From: an uncultured Ruminococcus sp.
GTDB taxonomy: Bacteria; Bacillota; Clostridia; Monoglobales; Monoglobaceae
Length of the DNA stretch: 59,851 nucleotides
Direction: 5' to 3'
NCBI GenBank assembly: GCA_902797885.1
Contig: CADBUP010000012.1
Span: forward strand, 1 to 59,851
Under the pieces are notes generated by a model that was not told where the DNA came from, searched no databases, and was given only the letters and a program-made list of their open reading frames with translations. The translations under genes and the position numbers were made by a program. Position 1 is the stretch's first letter. Each line of letters opens with the position of its first letter. Below are positions 8,218 to 17,513 of the stretch, in pieces.

Positions 8218-8248
8218 GAGGGACTATATCTTTTATAGCCCCTTTTTT
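8218..8248 (+). terminator. Intrinsic terminator before LOG-family gene
   Basis: A stem with GGG (8220-8222) plus CTATA (8224-8228) pairing with TATAG (8234-8238) plus CCC (8239-8241), one bulged A, followed by six T. It follows the nested inverted-repeat element, so the amidase transcript has two successive stop signals. Confidence 0.65.
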
Positions 8249-8271
8249 AAATATTTAGGAGAAAGTTATTC

Positions 8272-8300
8272 TTGAAATTCGGAGAAATTTGTAGTATAAT
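8272..8300 (+). promoter_or_regulatory. Sigma-A promoter for LOG-family gene
   Basis: TTGAAA (8272-8277), a 17-base spacer, and TATAAT (8295-8300), 30 bases before the start codon. Confidence 0.75.
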
Positions 8301-8329
8301 CTATTAAAATACTTCACGGAGGTGACATT

Positions 8330-8908
8330 ATGAACATTTGTGTTTACGGCGCATCAAGTGACGCCATTGACAGAGAGTATATAACCACAGTTGAAAAAAT
8401 GGGAGAGGAGATGGCGAGCCGCGGTCATAATCTTGTTTACGGTGCAGGGGCGCAGGGGCTTATGGGAGCTGCGGCGCGCGGAGTGACAAAGGGCGGAGGG
8501 AAAATTATCGGTGTTTCGCCTTCATTCTTTAAGGTGGATGGTGTTCTCTATGATAAATGCACCGAAATGATTTTTACAGAGACAATGCGCGAGCGCAAGC
8601 AGATTATGGAGGAACGCTCTGATGCTTTTGTTATGACTCCGGGGGGAGTCGGGACTTTTGAGGAATTTTTTGAAATTCTGACTTTAAAACAGCTTAACCG
8701 CCATCAAAAAGCGATTGCCGTTTTAAACCTTAAAGGTTATTATGATGATATAGCACAGCTTATGACTCATGCCGCGGCAGGCGGATTTATGAAGGAAGAG
8801 ACTCTTAATCTTTATAAATTCTTTACCGATTACAATGAGATGCTTGATTATCTTGAAGCCTACCGGCCGCATAATATTGATATTAAAGCGATGAAGAATA
8901 TCGGGTAA
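8330..8908 (+). CDS. LOG-family protein (TIGR00730, nucleoside-monophosphate phosphoribohydrolase-like)
   Basis: The 192-residue protein has a Rossmann-like fold with an N-terminal glycine motif (VYGASS, then YGAGAQGLMGAAARGV) and the family signature PGGVGTFEEFFEILTLKQL, which holds the catalytic and ribose-binding residues. LOG proteins hydrolyse N6-modified AMP to free base and ribose 5-phosphate; in bacteria the physiological substrate is often uncertain. GGAGGTGAC precedes ATG 8330, and the gene has its own sigma-A promoter and appears monocistronic. Confidence 0.88.
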   Translation: MNICVYGASSDAIDREYITTVEKMGEEMASRGHNLVYGAGAQGLMGAAARGVTKGGGKIIGVSPSFFKVDGVLYDKCTEMIFTETMRERKQIMEERSDAFVMTPGGVGTFEEFFEILTLKQLNRHQKAIAVLNLKGYYDDIAQLMTHAAAGGFMKEETLNLYKFFTDYNEMLDYLEAYRPHNIDIKAMKNIG

Positions 8909-9014
8909 TTAAATTTATCTTACAATATCATAACGGCTATTGACGGATTGACAAAATAATGATATGATTAAATAAGTATTCTGCGTATTTTACGCATTAA
9001 TTTGGAGGTTTACT

Positions 9015-9524
9015 ATGTCTGATTTCGATTCTAACAAAAAGAGTGAAAAGGTTTTGGCGCTTTTGCATGACGACTGTCGCAGATCGCTTGAGCAGATGGC
9101 AACTATGCTTGATATGCCCATGACGGAGGTCGCTGAAATTATTGATAATATGGAGGCCGATGGCATCATATTGGGCTATGGCGCGCACATAAATTGGGAT
9201 AAGGCATACGGCTCCGACGCGGTCGCGGCTTATATTGAGCTTCGCGTTACACCGCAGAGAAACCGCGGCTTTGACAGAATTGCGGAGAGAATATACCAGT
9301 TCCCTGAGGTTAAAGCCGTAAACCTGATGAGCGGAAGCTATGACTTTGGTATAACCGTCCAGGGCAAGGACATCCGCGAAATATCTTTGTTTGTATCAGA
9401 GCATCTTGCGCCGATGGAATCTGTTGTCGGAACGGCGACGCATTTCGTTTTAAAGCGCTATAAATATGATGGTATTGTGTGCTGTAAGCCAAGCAAGGAC
9501 GAAAGAGAGGTTATGTCCTTATGA
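9015..9524 (+). CDS. Lrp/AsnC-family transcriptional regulator
   Basis: A 169-residue regulator: an N-terminal winged helix-turn-helix (residues about 10-62, DCRRSLEQMATMLDMPMTEV then GIILGYGAHINW) and a C-terminal RAM/AsnC ligand domain (residues 75-155, with VKAVNLMSGSYDFGITV). Such proteins sense amino acids and control their metabolism. Its stop codon overlaps the start of the aminotransferase (ATGA), so the two are translationally coupled and the regulator probably controls or responds to the same amino acid. A possible promoter TTGACA-17-AATAAG lies at 8948-8976; GGAGG precedes the ATG. Confidence 0.88.
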   Translation: MSDFDSNKKSEKVLALLHDDCRRSLEQMATMLDMPMTEVAEIIDNMEADGIILGYGAHINWDKAYGSDAVAAYIELRVTPQRNRGFDRIAERIYQFPEVKAVNLMSGSYDFGITVQGKDIREISLFVSEHLAPMESVVGTATHFVLKRYKYDGIVCCKPSKDEREVMSL

Positions 9525-10693
9525 GTTTGGATTTTAAAAAGTTGATGAATAACACCGCGAGCTCTATTCCGCCCTCGGGCATACGAAAGTTTTTCGATAT
9601 TGCCGCTGAGATGGAGGATGCGATTTCTCTCGGTGTGGGCGAGCCGGATTTTGTTACGCCCTGGCATATACGTGATGAGGGTATTTATTCCCTTGAAAAG
9701 GGAATGACATATTATACCTCGAACTCAGGACTGAAGGAGCTTCGCGAAGAAATCTGTAACTATTTAAACCGAAGGTTCAGCCTTAAATATGAGGCGAAGT
9801 CTCAGGTTCTTGTAACGGTCGGCGGAAGTGAGGCGATTGACCTTTGTATACGTTCTCTCGTTCAGCCGGGCGATGAGGTTATTATCCCCGAACCGAGCTT
9901 TGTCTGCTATAAGCCTATTGCTCAGCTGGCGGGCGGCGTGCCGGTGACTATTGAAACTAAGGCGGAAAATAACTTCCGCCTGACTGCGGACGAGCTGAAG
10001 GCGGCGATTACGCCTAAGACCAAGCTTCTTGTCTTGCCTTTTCCAAACAACCCGACCGGCGGAGTTATGGACAAGCAGGATTTAGAGGAAATTGCCGAGG
10101 TGTTAAAGGATACCAATGTACTTGTGCTTTCGGATGAAATTTATGCCGAACTGACATATGGTGATAAGAGGCATTTTTCGATTGCTCAGATACCCGATAT
10201 GTATGAGAGAACAATTCTGGTAAGCGGCTTTTCAAAGGCGTTTGCTATGACGGGCTGGAGACTCGGCTATGCCTGCGCTCATCCCGAGCTTATAAAGATA
10301 ATGACGAAGGTTCACCAGTTTGCCATTATGTCTGCGCCTACAACGGCTCAGTTTGCCGCAATCGAGGCGATGAGAAACGGTGATGAAGATATCGAGATGA
10401 TGCGAAGCGAGTATGATATGCGCAGACACGTTATGGTTAAGGGGTTTAACGATATGGGTCTTGACTGCTTCGAGCCTCTCGGTGCGTTCTATACATTCCC
10501 ATCGATTAAGAGCACAGGTCTTTCGTCTGACGAGTTCTGTGAGAGATGTTTGCGTGAGAAGAAGGTCGCGGTCATTCCGGGTACCGCTTTCGGCGAATGC
10601 GGCGAAGGCTTTATTCGCTGTTCTTATGCATATTCAATCGATAGCATTAATGAGGCGCTAAACCGCATAGAAGCTTTTGTAAAGCATAGATAA
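9521..10693 (+). CDS. PLP-dependent aminotransferase, class I/II (PatA/aromatic-type)
   Basis: A 390-residue fold-type I aminotransferase. Visible motifs are ISLGVGEPDF at the N-terminus, YTSNSGLKELR, VGGSEAIDL, the PLP-contacting NNPTGGVM and LSDEIYAELTY, the Schiff-base lysine Lys239 in SGFSKAFAMTGWRLGY, and a C-terminal IRCSYAYS arginine that binds the substrate carboxylate. It transfers amino groups to 2-oxoglutarate; the side-chain preference cannot be fixed. It overlaps the Lrp-family gene by 4 bases, and a strong terminator follows at 10716-10749. Confidence 0.88.
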   Translation: MSLDFKKLMNNTASSIPPSGIRKFFDIAAEMEDAISLGVGEPDFVTPWHIRDEGIYSLEKGMTYYTSNSGLKELREEICNYLNRRFSLKYEAKSQVLVTVGGSEAIDLCIRSLVQPGDEVIIPEPSFVCYKPIAQLAGGVPVTIETKAENNFRLTADELKAAITPKTKLLVLPFPNNPTGGVMDKQDLEEIAEVLKDTNVLVLSDEIYAELTYGDKRHFSIAQIPDMYERTILVSGFSKAFAMTGWRLGYACAHPELIKIMTKVHQFAIMSAPTTAQFAAIEAMRNGDEDIEMMRSEYDMRRHVMVKGFNDMGLDCFEPLGAFYTFPSIKSTGLSSDEFCERCLREKKVAVIPGTAFGECGEGFIRCSYAYSIDSINEALNRIEAFVKHR

Positions 10694-11168
10694 TGCGACG
10701 AAGTTTCAACATTACAAAGACCTCGTGCATTCTGCACGGGGTCTTTTTTGATGGACTAAATCGTTATTTTATTAAAGCGGCGGAAATATATAGGTCTCTG
10801 TTGCTGTTATGCATTCCCTTTTTGAAGGGTTTTAAATTCGTTACGTTAAAAGTTAGTCTTACTCCGTTAACCGGTACAAGACGCTGTATGGCGTGTATTT
10901 AATCGTGTGGGTTTTCTTTATGGTTGCCTGTTCGCGCGATATTCATTCAAATTTTTTATCAGTTGTTTCATTCGTAAATTGTGTATAGTGGGAAAATTAG
11001 GGTTGTATTTATACGTTTTTTGGTTATTTTAGCTATTTTGAATTGATTTTTCATAATTTGTGTTGATATTCAACTTTATTTTTAAATGAATCTCAATTAT
11101 AATTTTAGCATAGATAAACGCCGCGGTGCTGCGGCGGGGCGAACAAGAATTTATATAGGGGTGAAACA
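10694..11168. other. Intergenic region before the carbohydrate locus
   Basis: A 475-base region. After the terminator at 10716-10749 it holds two small hairpins (CCCTT/AAGGG near 10817-10830 and ACGC/GCGT near 10882-10895), then very AT-rich sequence. A TATAAT box lies at 11095-11100 with a weak -35, then a GC-rich hairpin CGCCGC (11119-11124) with GCGGCG (11131-11136) in the presumed leader of the permease gene. A 69-codon frame at 10693-10902 crosses the terminator and is not believed. Confidence 0.5.
10716..10749 (+). terminator. Intrinsic terminator after aminotransferase
   Basis: AAAGACC-CGTGCA pairs with TGCACG-GGTCTTT around a TTC loop, with one bulge, and runs into a T6 tract. It separates the Lrp/aminotransferase operon from the carbohydrate locus. 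Confidence 0.85.
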
Positions 11169-12137
11169 ATGAAATCTATCGAAAAAGGTAAAGACAGTAT
11201 TAAGGAAAGAAAAAAATTCTGTTTGGGAAACAAGTCTAAAACACAGCTTAGTTTACAGTCCATGGTTGTGCCGGGGGTTATATATATGTTTATCTTCAGC
11301 TACATACCGCTCTTCGGGATTATCATAGCGTTTAAGGATTATGATATAGTTACCGGTATTTTGAACAGTCCATGGGTAGGTTTTAAGTATTTTAAGGAAT
11401 TTTTAACAAGCCCGAATTTCGGAATGGTGATGAGAAACACCTTGCTTATAAGCACGCTTAAGCTGGTAGTCGGATTTCCGTTCCCGATTATATTCGCGCT
11501 TATGTTAAACGAAATAAAGTGCATGGGGGCAAGAAAGGCGTTTCAGACGATTACATACCTTCCGCACTTTATGTCATGGGTAGTTATATCGGGTATGGTT
11601 ATGTCCCTCTTATCTATTGACGGCGGTCAGGTTAATGAAGCGCTTATGAAGCTTGGTGTGATAAAAGAGCCTGTAAACTGGATTTCCACGCCGAAGTATT
11701 TTCTTCCTATACTCATAGGTACGGGTATTTGGAAGGAATTTGGATTTTGCGCCATTATATACATTGCCGCGATTTCGGGCGTTAATCCCGAGTTATATGA
11801 GGCGTGTTCGATTGACGGAGCAAGCAGACTGAAACAGATGCTGGTTGTTACTCTGCCGGCTATCATACCGCAGATTGCCATTACTTTAATTATGAAACTT
11901 GCTTCAATATTAAATGCTGGATTCAGCGATATTTTGCTTCTTACAAATGAGGGTCAAAACACTATTATGCGAAATGTGTCGGACGTAATCGAAACATATG
12001 TATACAGAATGGGTCTTAAATCACAGCGTTATTCGTATGCGACCGCGGTCGGTCTGTTTAAATCGGTTGTAAGTATAACAATGTTGGTTTTGTCCAACAA
12101 GCTGTCGGCTAAGCTGACAGATACAACTCTTTGGTAA
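11169..12137 (+). CDS. Carbohydrate ABC transporter permease, LplB-type (CUT1)
   Basis: One of two inner-membrane permeases of an oligosaccharide importer. The 322-residue protein has a cytoplasmic N-terminus, about six membrane segments starting at VPGVIYMFIFSYIPLFGII, and the EAA loop that contacts the ATPase (EACSIDGASRLKQMLVVTLP). It is of the LplB/YtcP type found with polysaccharide-degrading genes. GGGGTG precedes ATG 11169. It is the first gene of a 17-kb co-directional locus. As usual for this type, no ATPase gene is nearby, so a shared MsmX-like ATPase elsewhere is expected. Confidence 0.9.
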   Translation: MKSIEKGKDSIKERKKFCLGNKSKTQLSLQSMVVPGVIYMFIFSYIPLFGIIIAFKDYDIVTGILNSPWVGFKYFKEFLTSPNFGMVMRNTLLISTLKLVVGFPFPIIFALMLNEIKCMGARKAFQTITYLPHFMSWVVISGMVMSLLSIDGGQVNEALMKLGVIKEPVNWISTPKYFLPILIGTGIWKEFGFCAIIYIAAISGVNPELYEACSIDGASRLKQMLVVTLPAIIPQIAITLIMKLASILNAGFSDILLLTNEGQNTIMRNVSDVIETYVYRMGLKSQRYSYATAVGLFKSVVSITMLVLSNKLSAKLTDTTLW

Positions 12138-12164
12138 TGATAATATATATGGAGGATTTACATA

Positions 12165-13055
12165 ATGAAGAAAATCGATTCTGACAAGGCGTTGAGGTTG
12201 GTAATATATGCGGTGCTGACGCTCGTGTGCCTTACAATAATATATCCGTTCTGGAATCTTATTGTTATTTCGCTTAACACCGGTACAGATACCGCCAGAG
12301 GCGGAATTATGATGTGGCCGAGAGAGTTTACGTGGGAAAATTATAAGCTTGTTTTTAAGGATACAAGATTGGTGACGGCCGCTAAAATAAGTGTACTCAA
12401 AACTGTTATCGGAACGGGTGCACAAATATTATTTACCTCGATATTTGCGTATGGTGTTTCAAGGCGTGAATTAAAATTCAAAAACTTTTATATGAAGTAT
12501 GCATTGCTTACCATGTATGTAAGCGGAGGACTTATTCCATCGTATATATTGATACGTACTCTGCATCTTATAAATACTTTTTGGGTGTATGTCGTTCCTG
12601 CTATGTTTAGTGCATGGAATATGGTCATATTCAAATCGTTTTTTGAAAACTTGCCTGAGGGTCTCTTAGAATCCGCTAAGATTGACGGTGCGGGTGAGTA
12701 TATGACGTTTTTCAAAATAGTTGTTCCGATTTCAGGCCCGGTATTTGCCTCACTGATATTGTTTACCGCTGTCGATCAGTGGAACGGGTGGTTTGAAGGT
12801 GCAATTTATATTACAAACCAGAAGCTGATTCCACTGCAAACACTGCTTAAGCAGATTATAAGCGCCAATACTGCCGGTCAGCTGATGGATCAGGTTTCGG
12901 GTACGGCGGCAGAGAAGCTGGCGGAGGAGACTCTGACATCGAAGTCGTTGTCTACCGCCGCAATGTTTGTAACGACAATACCCATTATTATGGTATATCC
13001 GTTCCTTCAGAAATACTTTGTCGGCGGAATGATGGTCGGCTCTATAAAAGAATAG
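12165..13055 (+). CDS. Carbohydrate ABC transporter permease, LplC/YtcP-type (CUT1)
   Basis: The second permease subunit, 296 residues with six predicted membrane segments (first at LVIYAVLTLVCLTIIYPFWN). The EAA-loop motif is LLESAKIDGAGEYMTFFKIV followed by VPIS. The segment NTGTDTARGGIMMWPREFTW is the conserved periplasm-facing loop of this subfamily. GGAGG lies ahead of the ATG, 27 bases after the first permease gene. It forms a heterodimer with the upstream permease. Confidence 0.9.
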   Translation: MKKIDSDKALRLVIYAVLTLVCLTIIYPFWNLIVISLNTGTDTARGGIMMWPREFTWENYKLVFKDTRLVTAAKISVLKTVIGTGAQILFTSIFAYGVSRRELKFKNFYMKYALLTMYVSGGLIPSYILIRTLHLINTFWVYVVPAMFSAWNMVIFKSFFENLPEGLLESAKIDGAGEYMTFFKIVVPISGPVFASLILFTAVDQWNGWFEGAIYITNQKLIPLQTLLKQIISANTAGQLMDQVSGTAAEKLAEETLTSKSLSTAAMFVTTIPIIMVYPFLQKYFVGGMMVGSIKE

Positions 13056-13161
13056 CCGGCGCCTTTTTACCTTGATTTAAATAAGTTACCGGAAAATATA
13101 TGCGGAGTTTTTCGGTGATTAATCTAATCCGCAAAAATTATTAAAAAAGAGGGGATAGTAT

Positions 13162-14790
13162 ATGAAACGAAGTAAATTTAGAGGATTGATAAGCACGGCG
13201 CTTGCGGTAATCATGGCGTCGGTGGTTTTGTCCGGCTGTGCAGGTTCGGGAAAATCGGGCGGCGGAAAACAGACGGCCGAAAACAGTAATTTTGAATTCA
13301 AGAAGGACCACCTTGAGTTTTCGTGGTATTCGGACTACAATGATGTGCTTGCAAATCCGTGGGCGGTTGACAGTCCGACCGAGGAATGGATTAAAGAAAA
13401 CTTTAATGTAGACATAAACTATATTCCGGCATCGGGCGCGGCGGGTCAAAAGCTTTCGATTATGCTGGCGTCGAACGAGCTTCCCGACGTGATTCAGGTT
13501 GGCGACAGTCAGACGATAAAGAAGATGGAGGATTCTAAGCTTCTTCAACCCTTAGACGACTATATGAATAAGTATACGAATCTGAGAGATACTCTCGGTG
13601 AAAGCATTTTAAATATGCTTCGCGCTTCGGACGGGCATATATACCGCATACCCAACTGGGGTAACTATGCGGGAAAGCCTAACGGAAACACCTGTTGGCT
13701 GGTAAACGAAAAGGTATACAAGGATTTGGGCGAGCCGGCTCTTGAAACCTTTGACGATTTGTATAATTTCCTTAAAAAGGTTAAGGCAACTTATCCCGAT
13801 ATGGTTCCCTTAGAGTGTAAGGGGCAGCTTGAAAAGTATATGTACTGTGGATTTAAGGAAGAGGCAAATGTAGATGATATTGTGAGATTTACTACCCGTA
13901 AGGGCAACGAGCTGGAATCCTTGTTCAAGCAGGATGAATACAAAAAGGGAATGCTTCTTATCAACAAATTTTACAGAGAGGGCCTTTTGGCAAAGGATAT
14001 TATGGCGCGAACCTCTGATCAGCTTGAGGAAAGAATAAGAGCAGGAAGGATTGCCGTTTTGGCTGCCGATACTACTTTTGGCGAGAAGACCAGAGGTGAT
14101 ATGAAAAAGCAGGCAAACAGCGATTGGAAGGTGATATGGCCTATTCACGAAAAAGGTCTGGACGGAAAGAAGATTATGCTTAACGAGTTCGCATCGCTTG
14201 GTTTTAACAGTATTATGATTACCAAAAATGCTAAAAACCCGGAGGGAATATTTGCATATCTCGACTGGCTCTGGAGCCCCGAAGGTCAGGCTGTATACAA
14301 CTACGGACCAAAGGGTCTGTATTGGGATGAGCTGAACGAGAATACATATCCCGTGTTAAAGCCTGAATATTTCGAAAAGTCAGCGGCTGAGATATCAAAG
14401 GAAATCAGGGGAAGCGGCTCGGGCTGCAGACTGGGTAACACATCATGGGTAGATGGCTGTGCTAAATATGTGTATGACCTGACCCCTGAGAACAAAAGAA
14501 GCTGGACAAAAACTCAGCAGTTTAATATAGTATGGAATACAAGTAAGAAGGCTGATGAGTACACAGATGTTATACCGAACTCCAACAGTGATGAGGGCGT
14601 GACATATCAGTCCATTGCCGATGCTAAATCAGAGGCGGTGGCAAAGATTATGTATGCGGAAAGCGAAGCGGAGGCAAGTGCGAATTTCGATGCTTTGGTT
14701 GCGGAGTCCGACCGTCTCGGTATGGATAATCTAAGAAAATATATGGCTGATAAGATGAATGAGAATCTAAAGAAGCTCGGAGAGAAATAG
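13162..14790 (+). CDS. Extracellular solute-binding lipoprotein, LplA/YtcQ-type
   Basis: Captures oligosaccharide outside the cell and delivers it to the two upstream permeases. The 542-residue protein starts with a lipoprotein signal peptide with lipobox LSGC (Cys26), then a short Gly/Lys-rich linker. The mature fold is a large family-1 binding protein (VDSPTEEWIKENFNVDINY, SNELPDVIQVGD, DWLWSPEGQAVYNYG). The length of about 540 residues is typical of LplA-type proteins that bind large glycans. AGGGGAT precedes ATG 13162. A stem-loop at 14808-14846 follows the gene. Confidence 0.92.
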   Translation: MKRSKFRGLISTALAVIMASVVLSGCAGSGKSGGGKQTAENSNFEFKKDHLEFSWYSDYNDVLANPWAVDSPTEEWIKENFNVDINYIPASGAAGQKLSIMLASNELPDVIQVGDSQTIKKMEDSKLLQPLDDYMNKYTNLRDTLGESILNMLRASDGHIYRIPNWGNYAGKPNGNTCWLVNEKVYKDLGEPALETFDDLYNFLKKVKATYPDMVPLECKGQLEKYMYCGFKEEANVDDIVRFTTRKGNELESLFKQDEYKKGMLLINKFYREGLLAKDIMARTSDQLEERIRAGRIAVLAADTTFGEKTRGDMKKQANSDWKVIWPIHEKGLDGKKIMLNEFASLGFNSIMITKNAKNPEGIFAYLDWLWSPEGQAVYNYGPKGLYWDELNENTYPVLKPEYFEKSAAEISKEIRGSGSGCRLGNTSWVDGCAKYVYDLTPENKRSWTKTQQFNIVWNTSKKADEYTDVIPNSNSDEGVTYQSIADAKSEAVAKIMYAESEAEASANFDALVAESDRLGMDNLRKYMADKMNENLKKLGEK

Positions 14791-14807
14791 AACAAGGCGG
14801 ACAAAGA

Positions 14808-14846
14808 TACAGACAGCTCCCCCGGATTAAAGCGGGGAGCGTCTGT
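14808..14846 (+). terminator. Stem-loop after binding-protein gene
   Basis: ACAGAC plus GCTCCCC pairs with GGGGAGC plus GTCTGT, with one bulged A. No T-run follows, so it may stabilise the 3' end of the transporter mRNA or partly stop transcription rather than act as a full terminator. Confidence 0.55.
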
Positions 14847-15026
14847 TCACTGTTACAACGGCAGAAAAACAGATACATGGGTTTATTTTTTAATTTTATC
14901 CTTTGTATGCATGATATTTTAGATATGTTACAATAAATTACATTGTATAACGGCATAACTTGTGCTAAAATGTTAAAGCGGCAAGTAATAAAGCTGATTA
15001 ATACACAATGCAAAGGGATGAAGACT

Positions 15027-16721
15027 ATGTTTAAAAAGTTAAGGGAAAATTTCAGTTTAAGGCTGTTGGTTTCTTACGTTGTAATTTTCATGTTAAGTAT
15101 CGCAGCCATGGGCGGCATCTATTATTATATGACGACAAATGTTTTACATAAAAATACCATGGCAAATCTAAAGCTCATACTCCAGCAGATAGAAAGCGGC
15201 TGTGACAGGAAGATGGCGGAGGTGAGAAACATCGGTGAGAATTTTGTATATGATACAAGGCTTTATTATTACTTAAATAAGGAACAAAATGCTTTAGGGT
15301 CTCACGGTATTATAAATGATTATCTTATGCCTAAAGCCTCCACGATGCTTACTGTTGCAAACAACGACATCTCTATAAAGCTATATATACAAAATGACAG
15401 TATACCCGAGGTATATTATACATCAGACCGCGTATACAGACGCCTTGAGATTCTTCATATGTCAAGAATTGAAAACAGTGAGTTCTATCGGGACTATAAG
15501 GCTCAGGGAAAGCTGTTCATGTGGCAGCAGGTTGAAAATGATGCCGAAAATAACAATATATCGCTGCTTATGAATATGATTGACGATAATGCACATCAAA
15601 GCGGTCTTTTACGTGTTGTTGTCAATATAGATGACCTATTCGGAAACGTTAAATCTGAGAATCTCAACAATCAGATTTATGCTTGCCTTTATGATTCAAG
15701 CGGAAAAGTTATTTATAAAAACCATGATATAAAAGAGTCGGAAATGTCAAATTATCTTCAAAGCTCTCAGACGCTTGAACAGGGAGACCTCAAGCTTGTA
15801 CTGTATGTTCCGAGAAGCGTTGTGTTTGATGATGTAAACAACACATTTAAAAATATAATACTGGTCGGGTTTTTGATTTTGTGTTTGATTTTAACAGCCG
15901 GATTATTTATTCTTAAAAATATGTACAGAAATTTCAATAATATTATGACCGGCATAGAGCAATTTCAAAACGGTAATTTAGACTATAACATACCGGTTGA
16001 ACGTAATGACGAATTCGGCAGAATCAGTATACAGCTTAACCGTTTTTCCAGCAGCATTTCTCAGCTTATAGATGATGTGACAAACGCAATGATACAGACT
16101 CGGGATATGGAGTATCAGACTCTCAGGGCAAAGGTGAATCCGCACTTTCTGTATAATATCCTGTCAATCATCGGAAGGCAGGCGAAGGCGGGAAAAACGC
16201 AGGAGCTTGAAAAAATGATTAAAAAGACGGCGCTCTTTTATCGAATGGCTCTTTCTGATAAGGGCGAGGATAAGAATACGCTTGCCGGTGAAGTGAACTT
16301 TGTAAAATCATATGTCGATATTCTAAATATTCAATATAAAAATAATATTAAGGTCAGCTATGACATTAATGATATCCTGTTAAACTGTGTTGTACCTCCG
16401 TTTATAATTCAGCCGTTTGTCGAAAACGCCGTAAAGCACGCAATGGTTGACGGTAAAATCAGTATTATCATAAAGGCGTATATCAATGACGATATGCTTT
16501 TCATTAATATCGTCGATGACGGAATCGGTATGACCGAGGAAACGCTGAAGAAGCTGACAACCTCAAAAGAATGCGGGTATGGCGTATATAATGTCAATAT
16601 GAGACTTAGACTTCGCTATGACAATCCGAAATACGCGGTTGGGGTTGAGAGCCGGTATAATGAGGGTACTAAAATTATAATTTCACTTCCGTATGAACAA
16701 AAGGAGGATGCTGATGTATAA
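15027..16721 (+). CDS. Sensor histidine kinase, YesM-type
   Basis: A membrane sensor that phosphorylates the YesN-type regulator encoded next to it, typically in response to extracellular oligosaccharide or the ligand-bound binding protein. Of 564 residues, a first membrane segment lies near residues 13-40, an extracellular sensor domain to about 275, a second membrane segment (VGFLILCLILTAGLFIL) and a HAMP linker follow, then the His_kinase domain with phospho-acceptor His373 in KVNPHFLYN. The ATP-binding N-box is FVENAVKHAM and the G-box DDGIGM. ATG 15027 is chosen because AAAGGG lies 9 bases upstream; earlier in-frame starts at 14943 (TTG) and 15018 lack usable spacing. It overlaps the regulator gene by 8 bases. 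Confidence 0.9.
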   Translation: MFKKLRENFSLRLLVSYVVIFMLSIAAMGGIYYYMTTNVLHKNTMANLKLILQQIESGCDRKMAEVRNIGENFVYDTRLYYYLNKEQNALGSHGIINDYLMPKASTMLTVANNDISIKLYIQNDSIPEVYYTSDRVYRRLEILHMSRIENSEFYRDYKAQGKLFMWQQVENDAENNNISLLMNMIDDNAHQSGLLRVVVNIDDLFGNVKSENLNNQIYACLYDSSGKVIYKNHDIKESEMSNYLQSSQTLEQGDLKLVLYVPRSVVFDDVNNTFKNIILVGFLILCLILTAGLFILKNMYRNFNNIMTGIEQFQNGNLDYNIPVERNDEFGRISIQLNRFSSSISQLIDDVTNAMIQTRDMEYQTLRAKVNPHFLYNILSIIGRQAKAGKTQELEKMIKKTALFYRMALSDKGEDKNTLAGEVNFVKSYVDILNIQYKNNIKVSYDINDILLNCVVPPFIIQPFVENAVKHAMVDGKISIIIKAYINDDMLFINIVDDGIGMTEETLKKLTTSKECGYGVYNVNMRLRLRYDNPKYAVGVESRYNEGTKIIISLPYEQKEDADV

Positions 16722-17487
16722 CGTGCTGCTTGTAGAGGATGAAGCATATGCCATTGATTTATTATTGGAAACCGTGGATTGGGAAAAGCTTGGGCTGTGC
16801 ATCAAGGAAACCGCTCTTAACGGATATCAGGGGTATAACAAGTTTGTTATGGGAGATTTTGACCTTGTTATAACCGACATAAAAATGCCGATTATGAATG
16901 GAATAGAAATGATACAAAAGATACGGGATATCGACAAGGATGTGGAACTGATTTTAATCAGCAGCTATGAGGAATTCGAATATGCGAAAAAGGCGATTGA
17001 CGCGAATGTAGCGGGATATATAGTAAAGCCTCTGGATGATGATGAGCTAATCGGAACATTAAAAAAAGTTGTAGAAAAATTGAAAAACAAGGCGAAAGAG
17101 GAAGAAAAAAGAGAAGAGGCCGCGGAAACGGCCGACGACGGCAACCTTTTGGTTCGGGAGATAAAAAACTATATTGACTTAAATATCAGCAAGAAAATAA
17201 CAATAAAGGACGTGGCAAGTCATTTTGTATATTCGCCGAATTATGTCGGAAAGCTGTTTAAAACGGAAACCGGTACGTCGATTAATGAATACATTACCTA
17301 TGTAAAAATGAATAAGGCTGTTCGGATGTTAAAGGTAACGCATAATCAGATAGCGGATATTGCCTATGGGCTGGGGTATGATGATGTTGCATATTTCACG
17401 AAGAAGTTTAAGGACTATTTTAAAATTACGCCAACCGCATATCGGAACAGACTTATGGACAAAAAAAGCGGTGACGATACAAAGTAA
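16714..17487 (+). CDS. Response regulator with AraC-type DNA-binding domain, YesN-type
   Basis: A 257-residue transcription factor: receiver domain residues 1-120 with phospho-acceptor Asp55 (VITDIKMP), the acidic pair in LLVEDE, and Lys in YIVKPLDDDE. A short charged linker is followed by an AraC-type double helix-turn-helix (residues 150-250, with DVASHFVYSPNYVGKLFK and IADIAYGLGYDDVAYFTKKF). It is expected to activate the surrounding carbohydrate locus. ATG 16714 is chosen because AAAGGAGG lies 7 bases before it, within the 3' end of the kinase gene. The two are translationally coupled. Confidence 0.92.
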   Translation: MYNVLLVEDEAYAIDLLLETVDWEKLGLCIKETALNGYQGYNKFVMGDFDLVITDIKMPIMNGIEMIQKIRDIDKDVELILISSYEEFEYAKKAIDANVAGYIVKPLDDDELIGTLKKVVEKLKNKAKEEEKREEAAETADDGNLLVREIKNYIDLNISKKITIKDVASHFVYSPNYVGKLFKTETGTSINEYITYVKMNKAVRMLKVTHNQIADIAYGLGYDDVAYFTKKFKDYFKITPTAYRNRLMDKKSGDDTK

Positions 17488-17513
17488 ATATTATTATGAA
17501 GGAGAAGAAACAT

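Noticed and set aside
10693-10902. 69-codon frame after the aminotransferase gene
   Set aside because: It begins at the aminotransferase stop, crosses a strong terminator and has no ribosome binding site.
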